DNA of 64,000 nucleotides from Carboxylicivirga marina (lineage in GTDB: Bacteria > Bacteroidota > Bacteroidia > Bacteroidales > Marinilabiliaceae): contig NZ_JAENRR010000003.1 in the NCBI RefSeq assembly GCF_016612505.1, forward strand, positions 1 to 64,000. Direction: 5' to 3'. The notes under the pieces were generated by a model. The model worked only from the letters and a program-made list of their open reading frames with translations, was not told the DNA's origin and did no database searches. The position numbers and the translations under genes were made by a program. This document shows, piece after piece, positions 9,547-18,378 of the stretch; within the stretch, counting starts at the first letter, position 1, and each line of letters begins with the position of its first letter.

Positions 9547-10701
9547 ATGATTAATAAGATGAAAGATAAGTTATTAATTGCCTTAAGTATATTGCTATGT
9601 TCTTCTTGTGCTCATTTAAAACAAAAAAGGGACTCACGTGAGAGCTTAAAGGAATCATATGAGCAAGCCTTTATAATTGGTACGGCAGTAAGTGAAGAGA
9701 TTATTCTAAAAGATACTCTGTCTAAAAATATTGTTTTAAAACATTTTAATACTATTACTCCCGAGAATGTAATGAAAGCTGAGGTAATTAATCCTGAGCC
9801 AGGAGTTTATAATTTTAAACCTGCTGATGACTTTGTTGACTTTGGGCAAAAGAATCAAATGTTTATTGTGGGGCACACTCTTGTTTGGCACAACCAAACA
9901 CCTGACTGGTTTTTTGGGAAAAAAGATGGATCAAAACGGGATAAGAAAGAGTTAGTGAGTCTGATAAAATCATATATCGATACTGTAGTGGGGCGATATA
10001 GAGGTCGTGTTCATGCCTGGGATGTTGTGAATGAAGTTATTGATGAAAATGGTGAATATCGATCAACAACTTGGGTTAATGGGATTGGTAATGGAGATGA
10101 ACTTGTTGAATTGGCTTTTAAAAGTGCGCAAGAAACTGATCCTGATGCTGAATTATATTACAATGATTTTAATGTCTGGCGACCTGCAAAAAGGGATGGG
10201 ATAGTCCGATTAGTAAGAATGTTGCAGAAAAAAGGAATCCGAATTGATGGAGTTGGAATGCAAGCGCACTGGGGACTTAACTATCCAAAAAACGAATATA
10301 TAGAGGCGGCCATTGATACATTTGCTTCATTAGGGATTAAAGTAATGATCTCAGAACTGGATATAGATATTTTACCTTTAACAAAAGAGGGGCAGATAAT
10401 TGGCAGATGTTTTACTGAAAAACAATTCCAGCTTGAAGAATTTGAAGACTTTCTAGATCCTTATAAAGAGGGAATTCCTGATGAAATAGAAAAGAAATTA
10501 ACGAATCGATATACCGAACTTTTTCAAATATTTAATTCAAAGAGTGATAAAATCTCCAGAGTCACTTTTTGGGGGGTTCACGACGGTATGTCATGGAAAA
10601 ATACATATCCAATTCCTAACCGAACAAACTACCCATTGCTTTTTAATAGAGATAAATCAGCCAAGCCTGTGGTAAGGAAATTAATAGAATTGGCTAATTA
10701 A
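9547..10701 (+). CDS. GH10 xylanase-like glycoside hydrolase, lipoprotein
   Basis: About 384 aa from ATG 9547; ATG 9559 is also possible. The GTG at 9535 lies in a hairpin and is rejected. Signal with LLCSSC lipobox, then one GH10 domain: HTLVWHNQTPDWF, acid/base Glu in WDVVNEV (about E163), nucleophile in SELDID (about E270), and TFWGVHDGMSWKN at the C-terminus. It stands alone between two terminators, so it is probably transcribed separately from the sulfatase operons around it. It is more AT-rich than the first GH10 and clearly diverged from it, so this is an old paralog rather than a recent duplicate. Confidence 0.92.
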   Translation: MINKMKDKLLIALSILLCSSCAHLKQKRDSRESLKESYEQAFIIGTAVSEEIILKDTLSKNIVLKHFNTITPENVMKAEVINPEPGVYNFKPADDFVDFGQKNQMFIVGHTLVWHNQTPDWFFGKKDGSKRDKKELVSLIKSYIDTVVGRYRGRVHAWDVVNEVIDENGEYRSTTWVNGIGNGDELVELAFKSAQETDPDAELYYNDFNVWRPAKRDGIVRLVRMLQKKGIRIDGVGMQAHWGLNYPKNEYIEAAIDTFASLGIKVMISELDIDILPLTKEGQIIGRCFTEKQFQLEEFEDFLDPYKEGIPDEIEKKLTNRYTELFQIFNSKSDKISRVTFWGVHDGMSWKNTYPIPNRTNYPLLFNRDKSAKPVVRKLIELAN

Positions 10702-10810
10702 GCATGTGTTGCTCTGAATAATTGAATCGTATTAGATAAATTATCGCTTCTATAATTTTATAAACATTAAAGTAAGCTTCGTAATCCCGGAAACGTTATT
10801 GAAGCATTCG

Positions 10811-10840
10811 GGAGACTGCACCAATGGTAGTCTCCTTTTT
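10811..10840 (+). terminator. Rho-independent terminator after the lone GH10 gene
   Basis: GGAGACT (10811-10817) pairs with AGTCTCC (10829-10835), an inner ACC/GGT pair closes the loop, and TTTTT follows. A classic intrinsic terminator. Confidence 0.85.
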
Positions 10841-10860
10841 AAAGTCTAAATTATTGTACA

Positions 10861-12321
10861 ATGTTAATTCATATTAAAGTATTTTTATTGGCATGCTTCA
10901 TTTTAATAGTTGGTGCTGTCACTTTTAGTTGCTCGAATAGTAAAATAAAGACTACAAGTGAGCAATGGCAAAGTAAACCCAATATGATTTTCTATTTAGC
11001 TGATGATCAGGATGTATATGATTATGGTTGTTACGGGAATGAAAAAATTCATACGCCGGCAGTAGACAGATTGGCAAAAGAAGGGATGTTGTTTACAAAT
11101 GCTTTTACCGGCCAGGCGATATGTGCACCCAGTCGTAGCCAATTATATACCGGTAATTATCCGCTGAAAAATGGTGTATTTATAAACCATATTCATGCAA
11201 AAAGCGATCAGGTTAGCGTTACGGCCTATCTTGGTTATTTAGGTTATGACGTTATTCTGGCTGGGAAAAGTCATGTTGGACCATCAAGTGTTTTTAACTG
11301 GACAAAAGAGTGGGAGCCAGTTCATAAAGAAGGTGTTCCAAGAAAATACCTCCCCTTTGATAGTATCGATAATTATTTGGCTAATGCCGATAAACCATTT
11401 TGTATGTTTATTACCTCAGAATATCCCCATGGTCCCTACTTTGATGTTATGCCAGAGGATATTGATAAGTATAAGTTTTATCCTCATACAGAAAAAGGAA
11501 AAGATAATCCAGTTTCATTAAAGCGCACTGCTGGCTACTACAGAAGTGTGGAAGAAGACAATAAGCAACTGGAGGAAGTGCTCGTCAAGGTAGATAAATA
11601 TTTGGATGAGAATACGATGTTTATTTATAGTGCAGACCATGGAAGAAGTGGTAAGTTTACAGTTTATGATCGAGGGCTTAATATTCCGTTTATTGTTCGA
11701 TGGCCAGGTGTTGTGAAGAAAAATAGCAGGTCTGATGCTTTGATTCATTATACCGATGTACTGCCGACATTTATAGATATGGCAGGTGGTCAAAAACCTG
11801 AAGGAATGGATGGCATAAGTTTCCTTGATATATTAAATGGGAATGATATAGACATTCATAAGTATGTGTATGGTGTCCAGACCAATCAGAATATTCAGAA
11901 AGATGCTGTTTTCCCGGCTCGTATGGTGCGCAGTAATAAATACAAGTATATCTGCAATTTCAATTCAATTGAGGTTGTGGAGAATAATCTGAGAGAGAAT
12001 GAATTTGTGAATGCCTTCATAAAAAGAGGTGCAATGCAATTTAAGAATCATCCGTATGAAGAACTTTACGATATTGTAAACGATCCTTTTGAGCGGAATA
12101 ATCTTGCGAAAGATGATGATTACAGGGAAATAAAAGATGAATTACGAACCGAGCTTTACATGTGGATGGCAGAACAAGGGGATTTCCTGGTTAAAGAAAA
12201 CTACATGCCTCTGCTTAAACCAATCCACCATCACCTGGATCGAAGTTCTAAATTCAAACAAGTGCCCGCTGAATTAGAAAATACATTGAATGAGGAAGAT
12301 TATTTGGAGTTACATTATTAA
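10861..12321 (+). CDS. S1-family sulfatase (heparan N-sulfatase/S1_8-like), lipoprotein or secreted
   Basis: A 486-aa sulfatase with a signal sequence ending near VTFSCSNS (lipobox-like). Active-site features are LADDQD, the formylglycine motif CAPSR (Cys about 88) and SADHGRSGKFTVYDRG near residue 260. The YLADDQDVYDYGCYG opening followed by CAPSRSQLYTG resembles the N-sulfoglucosamine sulfohydrolase-like subgroup, although the substrate may differ. It starts 20 bp after a terminator, so a promoter must lie in that terminator region or readthrough occurs. The following GH10 start is 13 bp beyond its stop. Confidence 0.92.
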   Translation: MLIHIKVFLLACFILIVGAVTFSCSNSKIKTTSEQWQSKPNMIFYLADDQDVYDYGCYGNEKIHTPAVDRLAKEGMLFTNAFTGQAICAPSRSQLYTGNYPLKNGVFINHIHAKSDQVSVTAYLGYLGYDVILAGKSHVGPSSVFNWTKEWEPVHKEGVPRKYLPFDSIDNYLANADKPFCMFITSEYPHGPYFDVMPEDIDKYKFYPHTEKGKDNPVSLKRTAGYYRSVEEDNKQLEEVLVKVDKYLDENTMFIYSADHGRSGKFTVYDRGLNIPFIVRWPGVVKKNSRSDALIHYTDVLPTFIDMAGGQKPEGMDGISFLDILNGNDIDIHKYVYGVQTNQNIQKDAVFPARMVRSNKYKYICNFNSIEVVENNLRENEFVNAFIKRGAMQFKNHPYEELYDIVNDPFERNNLAKDDDYREIKDELRTELYMWMAEQGDFLVKENYMPLLKPIHHHLDRSSKFKQVPAELENTLNEEDYLELHY

Positions 12322-12334
12322 ATGGCATAGAGGT

Positions 12335-13483
12335 ATGAGAGAATTAGCAGTAATATTTTTAGCTCTTTTGATGGTGTCTTGTCAACCAAAAGATAAGCTT
12401 GAAAAAGGATTGGCCGATTCCTACAAAGATCATTTTATGATCGGCACTTTATATCATGGTGAGGTATTAGGCAATGATATAGTGAATCCTTATTTAGAGG
12501 AAGAATATGCCATTACCGAAAGAGAGTTTAATGTGATAACAGCTGAAAATTGTATGAAACCGATGCATATCATTGGTGAAAAAGGAGAATACAATTTTGA
12601 TGAGGCAGATCGTTTTGTAAAATATGCTTCGGATAAAGGCCTCACGATTGTGGGGCATACATTGGTTTGGAAAAACAGCGCACCGGATTGGTTCTTTAAG
12701 AATGAAAATGGTGATGCCGTTAGCCGTGATGTGCTAATAGCTCGTATGACCGAATATATCGATACCGTTGTTAGCAGATACAAAGGTAAAATAGCCTATT
12801 GGGATGTAGTAAATGAGGCTGTAGATGTTTTTCCGGATGGAAAAGGTGGACGAGTCGCTAAATTGAAATCTACGCCATGGTATGACATAATTGGTGATGA
12901 TTATATAGAAATTGCATACCGAACTGCGCATAAAGCTGATCCTAGCTGTAAGCTTCTATATAATGACTATAACATGTACAATAAAGAAAAGACGGACTTT
13001 ATTGTTAATATGGTAAATGACTTCAAAAGCAAAGGAGTGCCAATTCATGGTATTGGTTCGCAAGCCCATATGTTTATAGAGCATCCTAAGTTAGATCAGA
13101 TAGAATATTGGTTAAGGAAGTGTGCTGACAAGCAAATACCATTACATGTGACAGAAATGGATATTAGTGTATTGCCTAATGCATGGAAGCACAGAGGAGC
13201 GAGTGTAGAAGATAATTTTGAACTGGCTGAGGAATTCAATCCATATTCTGAAGGTATTTCACACGATTTGCTCGAACAGCAAGCGAAACGATACGCTGAT
13301 GTTTTTAGCCTTTTTTTGAAATATAGTGAGAATGTTGAGCGTGTAACCCTTTGGGGAGTTTGGGATGGAAATTCCTGGCGCAACTATCATCCTATGAAAG
13401 GACGTACAGACTACCCTTTATTATTCGATAGAAATTTTCAGAAGAAGCCAGCTTATGAAGCATTACAGAAACTAATTGATTAA
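12335..13483 (+). CDS. GH10 xylanase-like glycoside hydrolase, lipoprotein
   Basis: About 382 aa from ATG 12335, preceded by AGAGGT. An in-frame ATG at 12290 inside the sulfatase gene is rejected because only 12335 gives a clean lipoprotein signal (LLMVSC). The GH10 domain has WDVVNEA (acid/base about E161), TEMDIS (nucleophile about E274), and TLWGVWDGNSWRN. The substrate stretch reads HTLVWKNSAPDWF, with Lys where the other two GH10s have His, which may alter subsite preference (inference). It forms a two-gene unit with the upstream sulfatase. Confidence 0.92.
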   Translation: MRELAVIFLALLMVSCQPKDKLEKGLADSYKDHFMIGTLYHGEVLGNDIVNPYLEEEYAITEREFNVITAENCMKPMHIIGEKGEYNFDEADRFVKYASDKGLTIVGHTLVWKNSAPDWFFKNENGDAVSRDVLIARMTEYIDTVVSRYKGKIAYWDVVNEAVDVFPDGKGGRVAKLKSTPWYDIIGDDYIEIAYRTAHKADPSCKLLYNDYNMYNKEKTDFIVNMVNDFKSKGVPIHGIGSQAHMFIEHPKLDQIEYWLRKCADKQIPLHVTEMDISVLPNAWKHRGASVEDNFELAEEFNPYSEGISHDLLEQQAKRYADVFSLFLKYSENVERVTLWGVWDGNSWRNYHPMKGRTDYPLLFDRNFQKKPAYEALQKLID

Positions 13484-13641
13484 CAATTTAGAGTCCTCAA
13501 AAACCCAAGTTTGGATAAATAACCGGATAAATTAGCACAGATAATAACCCATTCAGAAATTCTTACATTATCATTTACACTTTTTACAACTTTTCATTTA
13601 GCTATTTGGAAGAGAAAAATGACCACTCATGCTAAGAAGTA

Positions 13642-13777
13642 GCGTTGTAAATACCCTCTTTTTTGTCTAAAATTCCCAAAGCCTTAAAAGTTGGTGAGAA
13701 TTGCCACATAACGCCGTAATTGCAGTGTTTCTAGCGGAAAACACGGTTATATATTATTTACGCAATATTTACAACGC
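13642..13777. repeat. Nested inverted repeats in a 440-bp noncoding stretch
   Basis: A perfect 12-bp inverted repeat GCGTTGTAAATA (13642-13653) / TATTTACAACGC (13766-13777) encloses a second pair ATAAC (13708-13712) / GTTAT (13746-13750), which encloses GTGTTT (13725-13730) / AAACAC (13739-13744). The whole could fold as a long hairpin. Further TTGTAAATA-like words flank it. It may be a small non-autonomous mobile element or a structured RNA; it is not a canonical attC site. The remainder of 13484-13925 shows nothing recognisable. Confidence 0.45.
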
Positions 13778-13925
13778 AAACGCTGTAAGTGATTAAATGT
13801 CAGTATTTAGAAAATTCTGTATCGGTAAGTGAGGTTAATTGACTGATAATTAGAGTTGTAAATAATTCTGTGTAATATATCCAATAGGGGTTGATAAGTT
13901 GATAATCAAGGCTCTAGTGTGTTAG

Positions 13926-14171
13926 TTGATGTTTTTCTTGGGAATATATTTAATCTGTCAAAATTTGTTCAGTGTCACAAAACTACCGTTTGTTGAGACG
14001 ATTCTCTATTCTGTATTATCATTGACAGTCTCAAAAACTGGTTTCATTAATGTGTTTCACGGTTTGGCCTTAAAAGAAACAGGAAAGAAAATAGGTTATG
14101 CATGGGTTCCTACCATAGAATTAACTTTGGAGGCCCAATTTGAGGTGTTGGGAAAAGAGGCGGCACTTTAG
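13926..14171 (+). CDS. Short unrecognised ORF (81 aa), doubtful
   Basis: The translation has a hydrophobic first half and an amphipathic second half ending with a stop before a convergent regulator gene. I recognise no family. It lies in the AT-rich noncoding stretch next to the inverted repeats. It could be a remnant of a longer gene or chance. Nothing upstream marks a clear promoter. Confidence 0.2.
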   Translation: MMFFLGIYLICQNLFSVTKLPFVETILYSVLSLTVSKTGFINVFHGLALKETGKKIGYAWVPTIELTLEAQFEVLGKEAAL

Positions 14172-14231
14172 TCTTTTAGGAGCCCAAAAGTGCAGTAAAG
14201 GAAGATTAATAATTTAATATTTGTTTGATTA

Positions 14232-15284
14232 TTAACGCATTAATCCCTCGTAATAGTCAATATTCTCCTTGTTTAGAATGTCAATTGGAATGTGGTTAGT
14301 TTTTGCAATTTTTTCTTTTCTAAAGATCGCATTAAACATAAGTACGATGGCATTGTATCCCTGTGATTTTGATTGTTGGCCGATTAGTATATCTATAACT
14401 CCCTCTTTCATGTATTGGATGTTTGCATCCAATGTGTCGAAACCGATGATCATTTTATCAGTATTTTTACTCTTTTTGAGAATAGATGCAATGCTATAGG
14501 CACGTGAGTTGGGAACGTATATTGCTTTAATATTTTGATGTTCTGACAGAAAATTAGCCAGTAGGTTTTCATGTATGCTATCTTTTTCATCAACCTTGAG
14601 ATTAAGGTGATGAACTGTTGGTTGTGTATTTTGATTCTCAAAAAACTCTACAAAACCTTCAATGCGGGCATGATGATGTGAATATTCCTGTTGTTCTTTT
14701 GAGATATAGGTAATTAAAATCTCCTGATTATTTCTTAATGCCATTCGGCAGAGGCTGGCTGCAACCTTGCCTGCGTCATATGCATTCTGACCGATAAATG
14801 ATAGGGGTGAGGCCTCCGAATGGTGAATGTTAATATGAATAAATGGAATTTCTAGTTTTATAAGTTTTTCAGCGAATAAGGTTGATTCTTCAAAAAATAT
14901 GGGAACGTAAATAATACCATCTGCTTTGCTCTCAATGGCATGGTCACAAGCTTCGTTAAAGGCATTCACACGAGGAGCAAAATAAATCTTTTCAATCAAT
15001 ACTTTGAAAGATGATAGCTCTTTAATAGCCTTGTCAATGCCAGCATCTGGTCGCTCCCAGTATTTAGTTTCCTTAGGATCGGGAAGAAGGCAAATGATCT
15101 TTAGCTCTTTTTTTAGCGCCAGATTACGCGCCATAATATCAGGTTCATAACCTAACTCTTTAACAGCTTTTTGAATCTTCTCAGCTGCTTTTTTTGAAAC
15201 TTTACCACGTTGATGGATATAGCGATCAACTGTACCTGCTGAAACTTCAGCTTTTTTTGCAATATCGACTATTCTGATTTTCAT
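14232..15284 (-). CDS. LacI-family transcriptional regulator
   Basis: About 350 aa from ATG 15284; an ATG at 15305 would add seven residues before the HTH. The N-terminal helix-turn-helix reads IRIVDIAKKAEVSAGTVDRY with the LacI hinge following (GKVSKKAAEKI...ELGYEPD). The rest (about 60-350) is a periplasmic-binding-protein-like effector domain (GFDTLDANIQYMKEGVIDILIGQQ). It sits downstream of the uxa operon on the same strand. It probably binds the palindrome between uxaB and kdgK and responds to a uronate or pathway intermediate (inference from context). Confidence 0.9.
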   Translation of the reverse strand: MKIRIVDIAKKAEVSAGTVDRYIHQRGKVSKKAAEKIQKAVKELGYEPDIMARNLALKKELKIICLLPDPKETKYWERPDAGIDKAIKELSSFKVLIEKIYFAPRVNAFNEACDHAIESKADGIIYVPIFFEESTLFAEKLIKLEIPFIHINIHHSEASPLSFIGQNAYDAGKVAASLCRMALRNNQEILITYISKEQQEYSHHHARIEGFVEFFENQNTQPTVHHLNLKVDEKDSIHENLLANFLSEHQNIKAIYVPNSRAYSIASILKKSKNTDKMIIGFDTLDANIQYMKEGVIDILIGQQSKSQGYNAIVLMFNAIFRKEKIAKTNHIPIDILNKENIDYYEGLMR

Positions 15285-15388
15285 ATTCTTGTAATCACTA
15301 ATCAATTGTCATATGGAACTCGCAAATTCTAATGATTCCCTTGTATGAGGAGTTATTAGAATTGGCTCGTTTCATGCCTTATAAAATA

Positions 15389-15415
15389 AGGACGCCAGTT
15401 ATTAACCAGCGTCCT
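15389..15415 (-). terminator. Terminator of the uxaB-uxaA-uxaC operon
   Basis: AGGACGC (15389-15395) pairs with GCGTCCT (15409-15415). Read on the minus strand it is followed by TATTTTAT, a U-rich tail, just after the uxaC stop. Confidence 0.7.
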
Positions 15416-15460
15416 GTTCTTTCAATTGTTGCATTCAAAGAAACTATTAATTGGGAAGAA

Positions 15461-16861
15461 TTAAAAGTTGAAATAGTTTTTAGCATTGTAGTAGCAGATG
15501 CCTTCCACATACTCCTTTAAAAGTTCCTTATCATGTGGGATAATGCCTTTTTCAACATCTTCAGCTAAAAGATTACATAGTATACGACGGAAATACTCAT
15601 GACGACTGTAGCTCAAAAAGCTTCTGGAGTCAGTTAACATTCCAACAAAGCGGCTTAGTAAGCCTAAGTTTGAAAGGGCATTCATCTGCTTCTCCATTCC
15701 ATCTTTCTGATCAAGGAACCACCAGCCAGAACCCCATTGTATTTTACCGGCTATTTTGCCATCCTGAAAATTACCCAACATGGTTGCATACACTTCGTTG
15801 TGTGCCGGGTTGAGGTTGTACAGTATCGTTTTCGTCAGTTTATCTTCAGTAGCCAATCGATTTAAAAACTTTGACAAATCTTTGGCTACCAAATCATCAC
15901 CAATTGAATCAAAACCAGTATCAGGACCAAGCTCGTTGTACATTTTAGTATTGCTGTTTCGAATGGCCCCAATGTGGAATTGCTGTGTCCAGCCTTTGTT
16001 ATGATCCATCACTGCCAACTCGTATAGCACGGCTGATTTATATTTTAATATTTCAGCCACGGTTAATGCTTGCTTATTTATAGCCTTAGTGAATATGGCT
16101 TCAATTTCCTGCGCGGTAAAGTCGTCGCAGAAGAAACGATCCAAACCATGATCAGATAGTTTACAGCCCATCTCTGCAAAAAAGTCCTGTCGTATTTGCA
16201 AGGCTTTTAACAGGTCAGCATAGTTTTGGATGGTAATACCTGAAGTTTCTGCTAATTTGGAGATATAAACATTGAAGTCATCCAGGTTATCAATTGCCAT
16301 GGCCTTGTCTGCTCTCCAGGTAGGAAAGACTTTTGTCTCGAAGCCCGAGTCTTTTATCATCTGGTGATATTCCAGTGAATCCACCGGGTCATCAGTGGTA
16401 CAGATGACTTCCACATTAGCTTGCTTGATAAGACCTTTACACGAAAATTCAGGGCTTTGTAATTTAGCATTACATTCGTCCCAAATAGTTTTTGCCGTGT
16501 TCTGATTTAAAATTGTTTTAATACCAAAGGGCTTGTTTAGCTCCAAATGCGTCCAGTGATACAACGGATTCCGTAAGGTGTAAGGCACAGTCTTCGCCCA
16601 GTTGTAAAACTTATCCCAATCGCTGACATCACCTGTTATTTCATTCTCCGGAATACCGTTGGTACGCATGGCACGCCATTTATAATGGTCGCCATACAGC
16701 CATATCTCTGTCAGGTTTTTAAAGTTTACGTCCTCCGCAATTTGTTGGGGTGGAATGTGACAGTGGTAATCAATAATAGGCAGGTTGGCTGCATAATCGT
16801 GATAAAGTTTCCTGGCTATGTCGTTCGACAAAAGAAAGTCATCGTGTATAAAAGTGCTCAT
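15461..16861 (-). CDS. uxaC: Glucuronate/galacturonate isomerase
   Basis: A 466-aa cytoplasmic enzyme of normal UxaC length. It converts D-galacturonate to tagaturonate (and D-glucuronate to fructuronate). Motifs include IIDYHCHIPPQQIAEDVNF near the N-terminus (metal-binding His-x-His), QFHIGAIRNSNTKMY, and the C-terminal LTDSRSFLSYSRHEYFRRILC. It is the last gene of the minus-strand uxaB-uxaA-uxaC operon, 16 bp after uxaA, and a terminator follows. With UxaB and UxaA next to it but no mannonate branch, the galacturonate direction is favoured. Confidence 0.96.
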   Translation of the reverse strand: MSTFIHDDFLLSNDIARKLYHDYAANLPIIDYHCHIPPQQIAEDVNFKNLTEIWLYGDHYKWRAMRTNGIPENEITGDVSDWDKFYNWAKTVPYTLRNPLYHWTHLELNKPFGIKTILNQNTAKTIWDECNAKLQSPEFSCKGLIKQANVEVICTTDDPVDSLEYHQMIKDSGFETKVFPTWRADKAMAIDNLDDFNVYISKLAETSGITIQNYADLLKALQIRQDFFAEMGCKLSDHGLDRFFCDDFTAQEIEAIFTKAINKQALTVAEILKYKSAVLYELAVMDHNKGWTQQFHIGAIRNSNTKMYNELGPDTGFDSIGDDLVAKDLSKFLNRLATEDKLTKTILYNLNPAHNEVYATMLGNFQDGKIAGKIQWGSGWWFLDQKDGMEKQMNALSNLGLLSRFVGMLTDSRSFLSYSRHEYFRRILCNLLAEDVEKGIIPHDKELLKEYVEGICYYNAKNYFNF

Positions 16862-16877
16862 TATTATATTGTTTTAA

Positions 16878-18368
16878 TTATAAGGTAACGCCACTCTTAA
16901 AAATGGCTATCTCCTTAAAGTTCGTTAGTTCGTGTTTTAGTTTTTTGCCATTAGCAATTTCAATCAGAAAATCAGTGAATTGTTCTCTGAGCTCGTCCAT
17001 GGTAACTTCACCATCTACCAATCCGCCGGCATTGAAATCCATCCAGTTTTGTTTGTGGTTAAACAGTTTGGAGTTAGTAGCTATTTTCATGGTAGGAACA
17101 AAGCTGCCGAAAGGTGTTCCTCGGCCTGTTGTAAAAAGTACCATCTGGCAACCGGTAAAGCCAAGTGCCGAGCTGGCAATTAAATCGTTGCCTGGCGACC
17201 ATAACAAGTTCAGTCCAGGTGTTTTTATCTGCTCACCATAGTCAAGTACATCATTAACAATGGCATCGCCACCTTTTTGTACACAGCCTAATGATTTCTC
17301 TTCCAGTGTAGTGATACCGCCATTTTTGTTACCCGGTGAAGGGTTTTCGTAGATAGGCTGTTCGCTTGCTCTGAAATAATCTTTAAATCCGTTAATAAGG
17401 TCCACTGTTTTACAGAATACCTCATTGGACTCAGCCCGTTCCATCAGTATGGTTTCAGCGCCAAACATTTCAGGTACCTCGGTCAATACCGTTGTACCAC
17501 CCTGGGCTACCAGCCAGTCAGAGAATCTGCCCAAGAGAGGATTGGCGGTTATACCGGAGAACCCGTCACTACCACCGCACTTCAAACCAATCTTTAGTTT
17601 GGCAACGGAAACCGCTTCACGCTTATCGGCTTTCATTTTTTCGCACAGTTCCTTTACCATCTCCAGTCCGGTTTCCACTTCATCTTCCACCTCTTGAGAG
17701 ATTAGAAACTTCACTCGTTCCTTGTCCCATTTGCCAATAATCTCTTGCAGCTGAGAAACCTGGTTGTTTTCACAACCCAATCCCAGTACCAGAACTCCAC
17801 CTGCGTTTGGGTGTTTAATGGCAGCCGCCAGTGCTTTTTGTGTATTGAGGTGGTCGCCTCCTAATTGTGAACAACCATATTGGTGACTTAGGACCAATAT
17901 GTCGTCCAGGTGACTGGTGTCTGCTTCAGCTTTTAACTGGTCAACAATAAGTTTAGCCTGGCCGTTGACACAACCAACAGTTGGAATTATCCATAGCTCA
18001 TTACGAATACCAACATCACCATTTTTACGCACATAGCCATCAAATGTACGGTCTTCCTTAGGGATGGTTAAGGCTTGTCCTTTAGGAGTATATTGGTACT
18101 CCAGGTTTTCGTCAAGGCCAGTTGTAACATTGTGCGAGTGCACATGTTGTCCGGTTGAAATGTTCTCTTTAGCCAAACCAATGGAATAGCCATATTTAAT
18201 GATGTGTTCACCTTTGGCAATAGGGGCGATGGCAATTTTATGTCCTTGCGGAATATCAGACTGAACTGATATTTTGCTGGCATCTACATCTAGTATGGCA
18301 CCCACTGAAATGGTTTCAAGCGCCACCATCACATTATCGTTAAGGTGTATATGTAATATCTTATTCAT
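16878..18368 (-). CDS. uxaA: Altronate dehydratase
   Basis: A 496-aa UxaA/GarD-family protein that dehydrates D-altronate to 2-keto-3-deoxygluconate. It carries an N-terminal SAF domain (about 1-90; HIHLNDNVMVALETI) fused to the dehydratase domain (about 110-496; GYVRKNGDVGIRNELWIIPT, LSHQYGCSQLGGDH, GLKCGGSDGFSGITANP). The conserved cysteines in GCSQ, GCENNQ and KCGGSD fit the Fe-dependent family. Middle gene of the minus-strand operon, 10 bp after uxaB. Confidence 0.96.
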   Translation of the reverse strand: MNKILHIHLNDNVMVALETISVGAILDVDASKISVQSDIPQGHKIAIAPIAKGEHIIKYGYSIGLAKENISTGQHVHSHNVTTGLDENLEYQYTPKGQALTIPKEDRTFDGYVRKNGDVGIRNELWIIPTVGCVNGQAKLIVDQLKAEADTSHLDDILVLSHQYGCSQLGGDHLNTQKALAAAIKHPNAGGVLVLGLGCENNQVSQLQEIIGKWDKERVKFLISQEVEDEVETGLEMVKELCEKMKADKREAVSVAKLKIGLKCGGSDGFSGITANPLLGRFSDWLVAQGGTTVLTEVPEMFGAETILMERAESNEVFCKTVDLINGFKDYFRASEQPIYENPSPGNKNGGITTLEEKSLGCVQKGGDAIVNDVLDYGEQIKTPGLNLLWSPGNDLIASSALGFTGCQMVLFTTGRGTPFGSFVPTMKIATNSKLFNHKQNWMDFNAGGLVDGEVTMDELREQFTDFLIEIANGKKLKHELTNFKEIAIFKSGVTL

Positions 18369-18378
18369 GGTTCTGTTT

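Noticed and set aside
13700-13755. Integron attC recombination site
   Set aside because: ATAAC/GTTAT pairing is suggestive, but the conserved R/Y core sequences do not fit and no integrase or cassette was seen.
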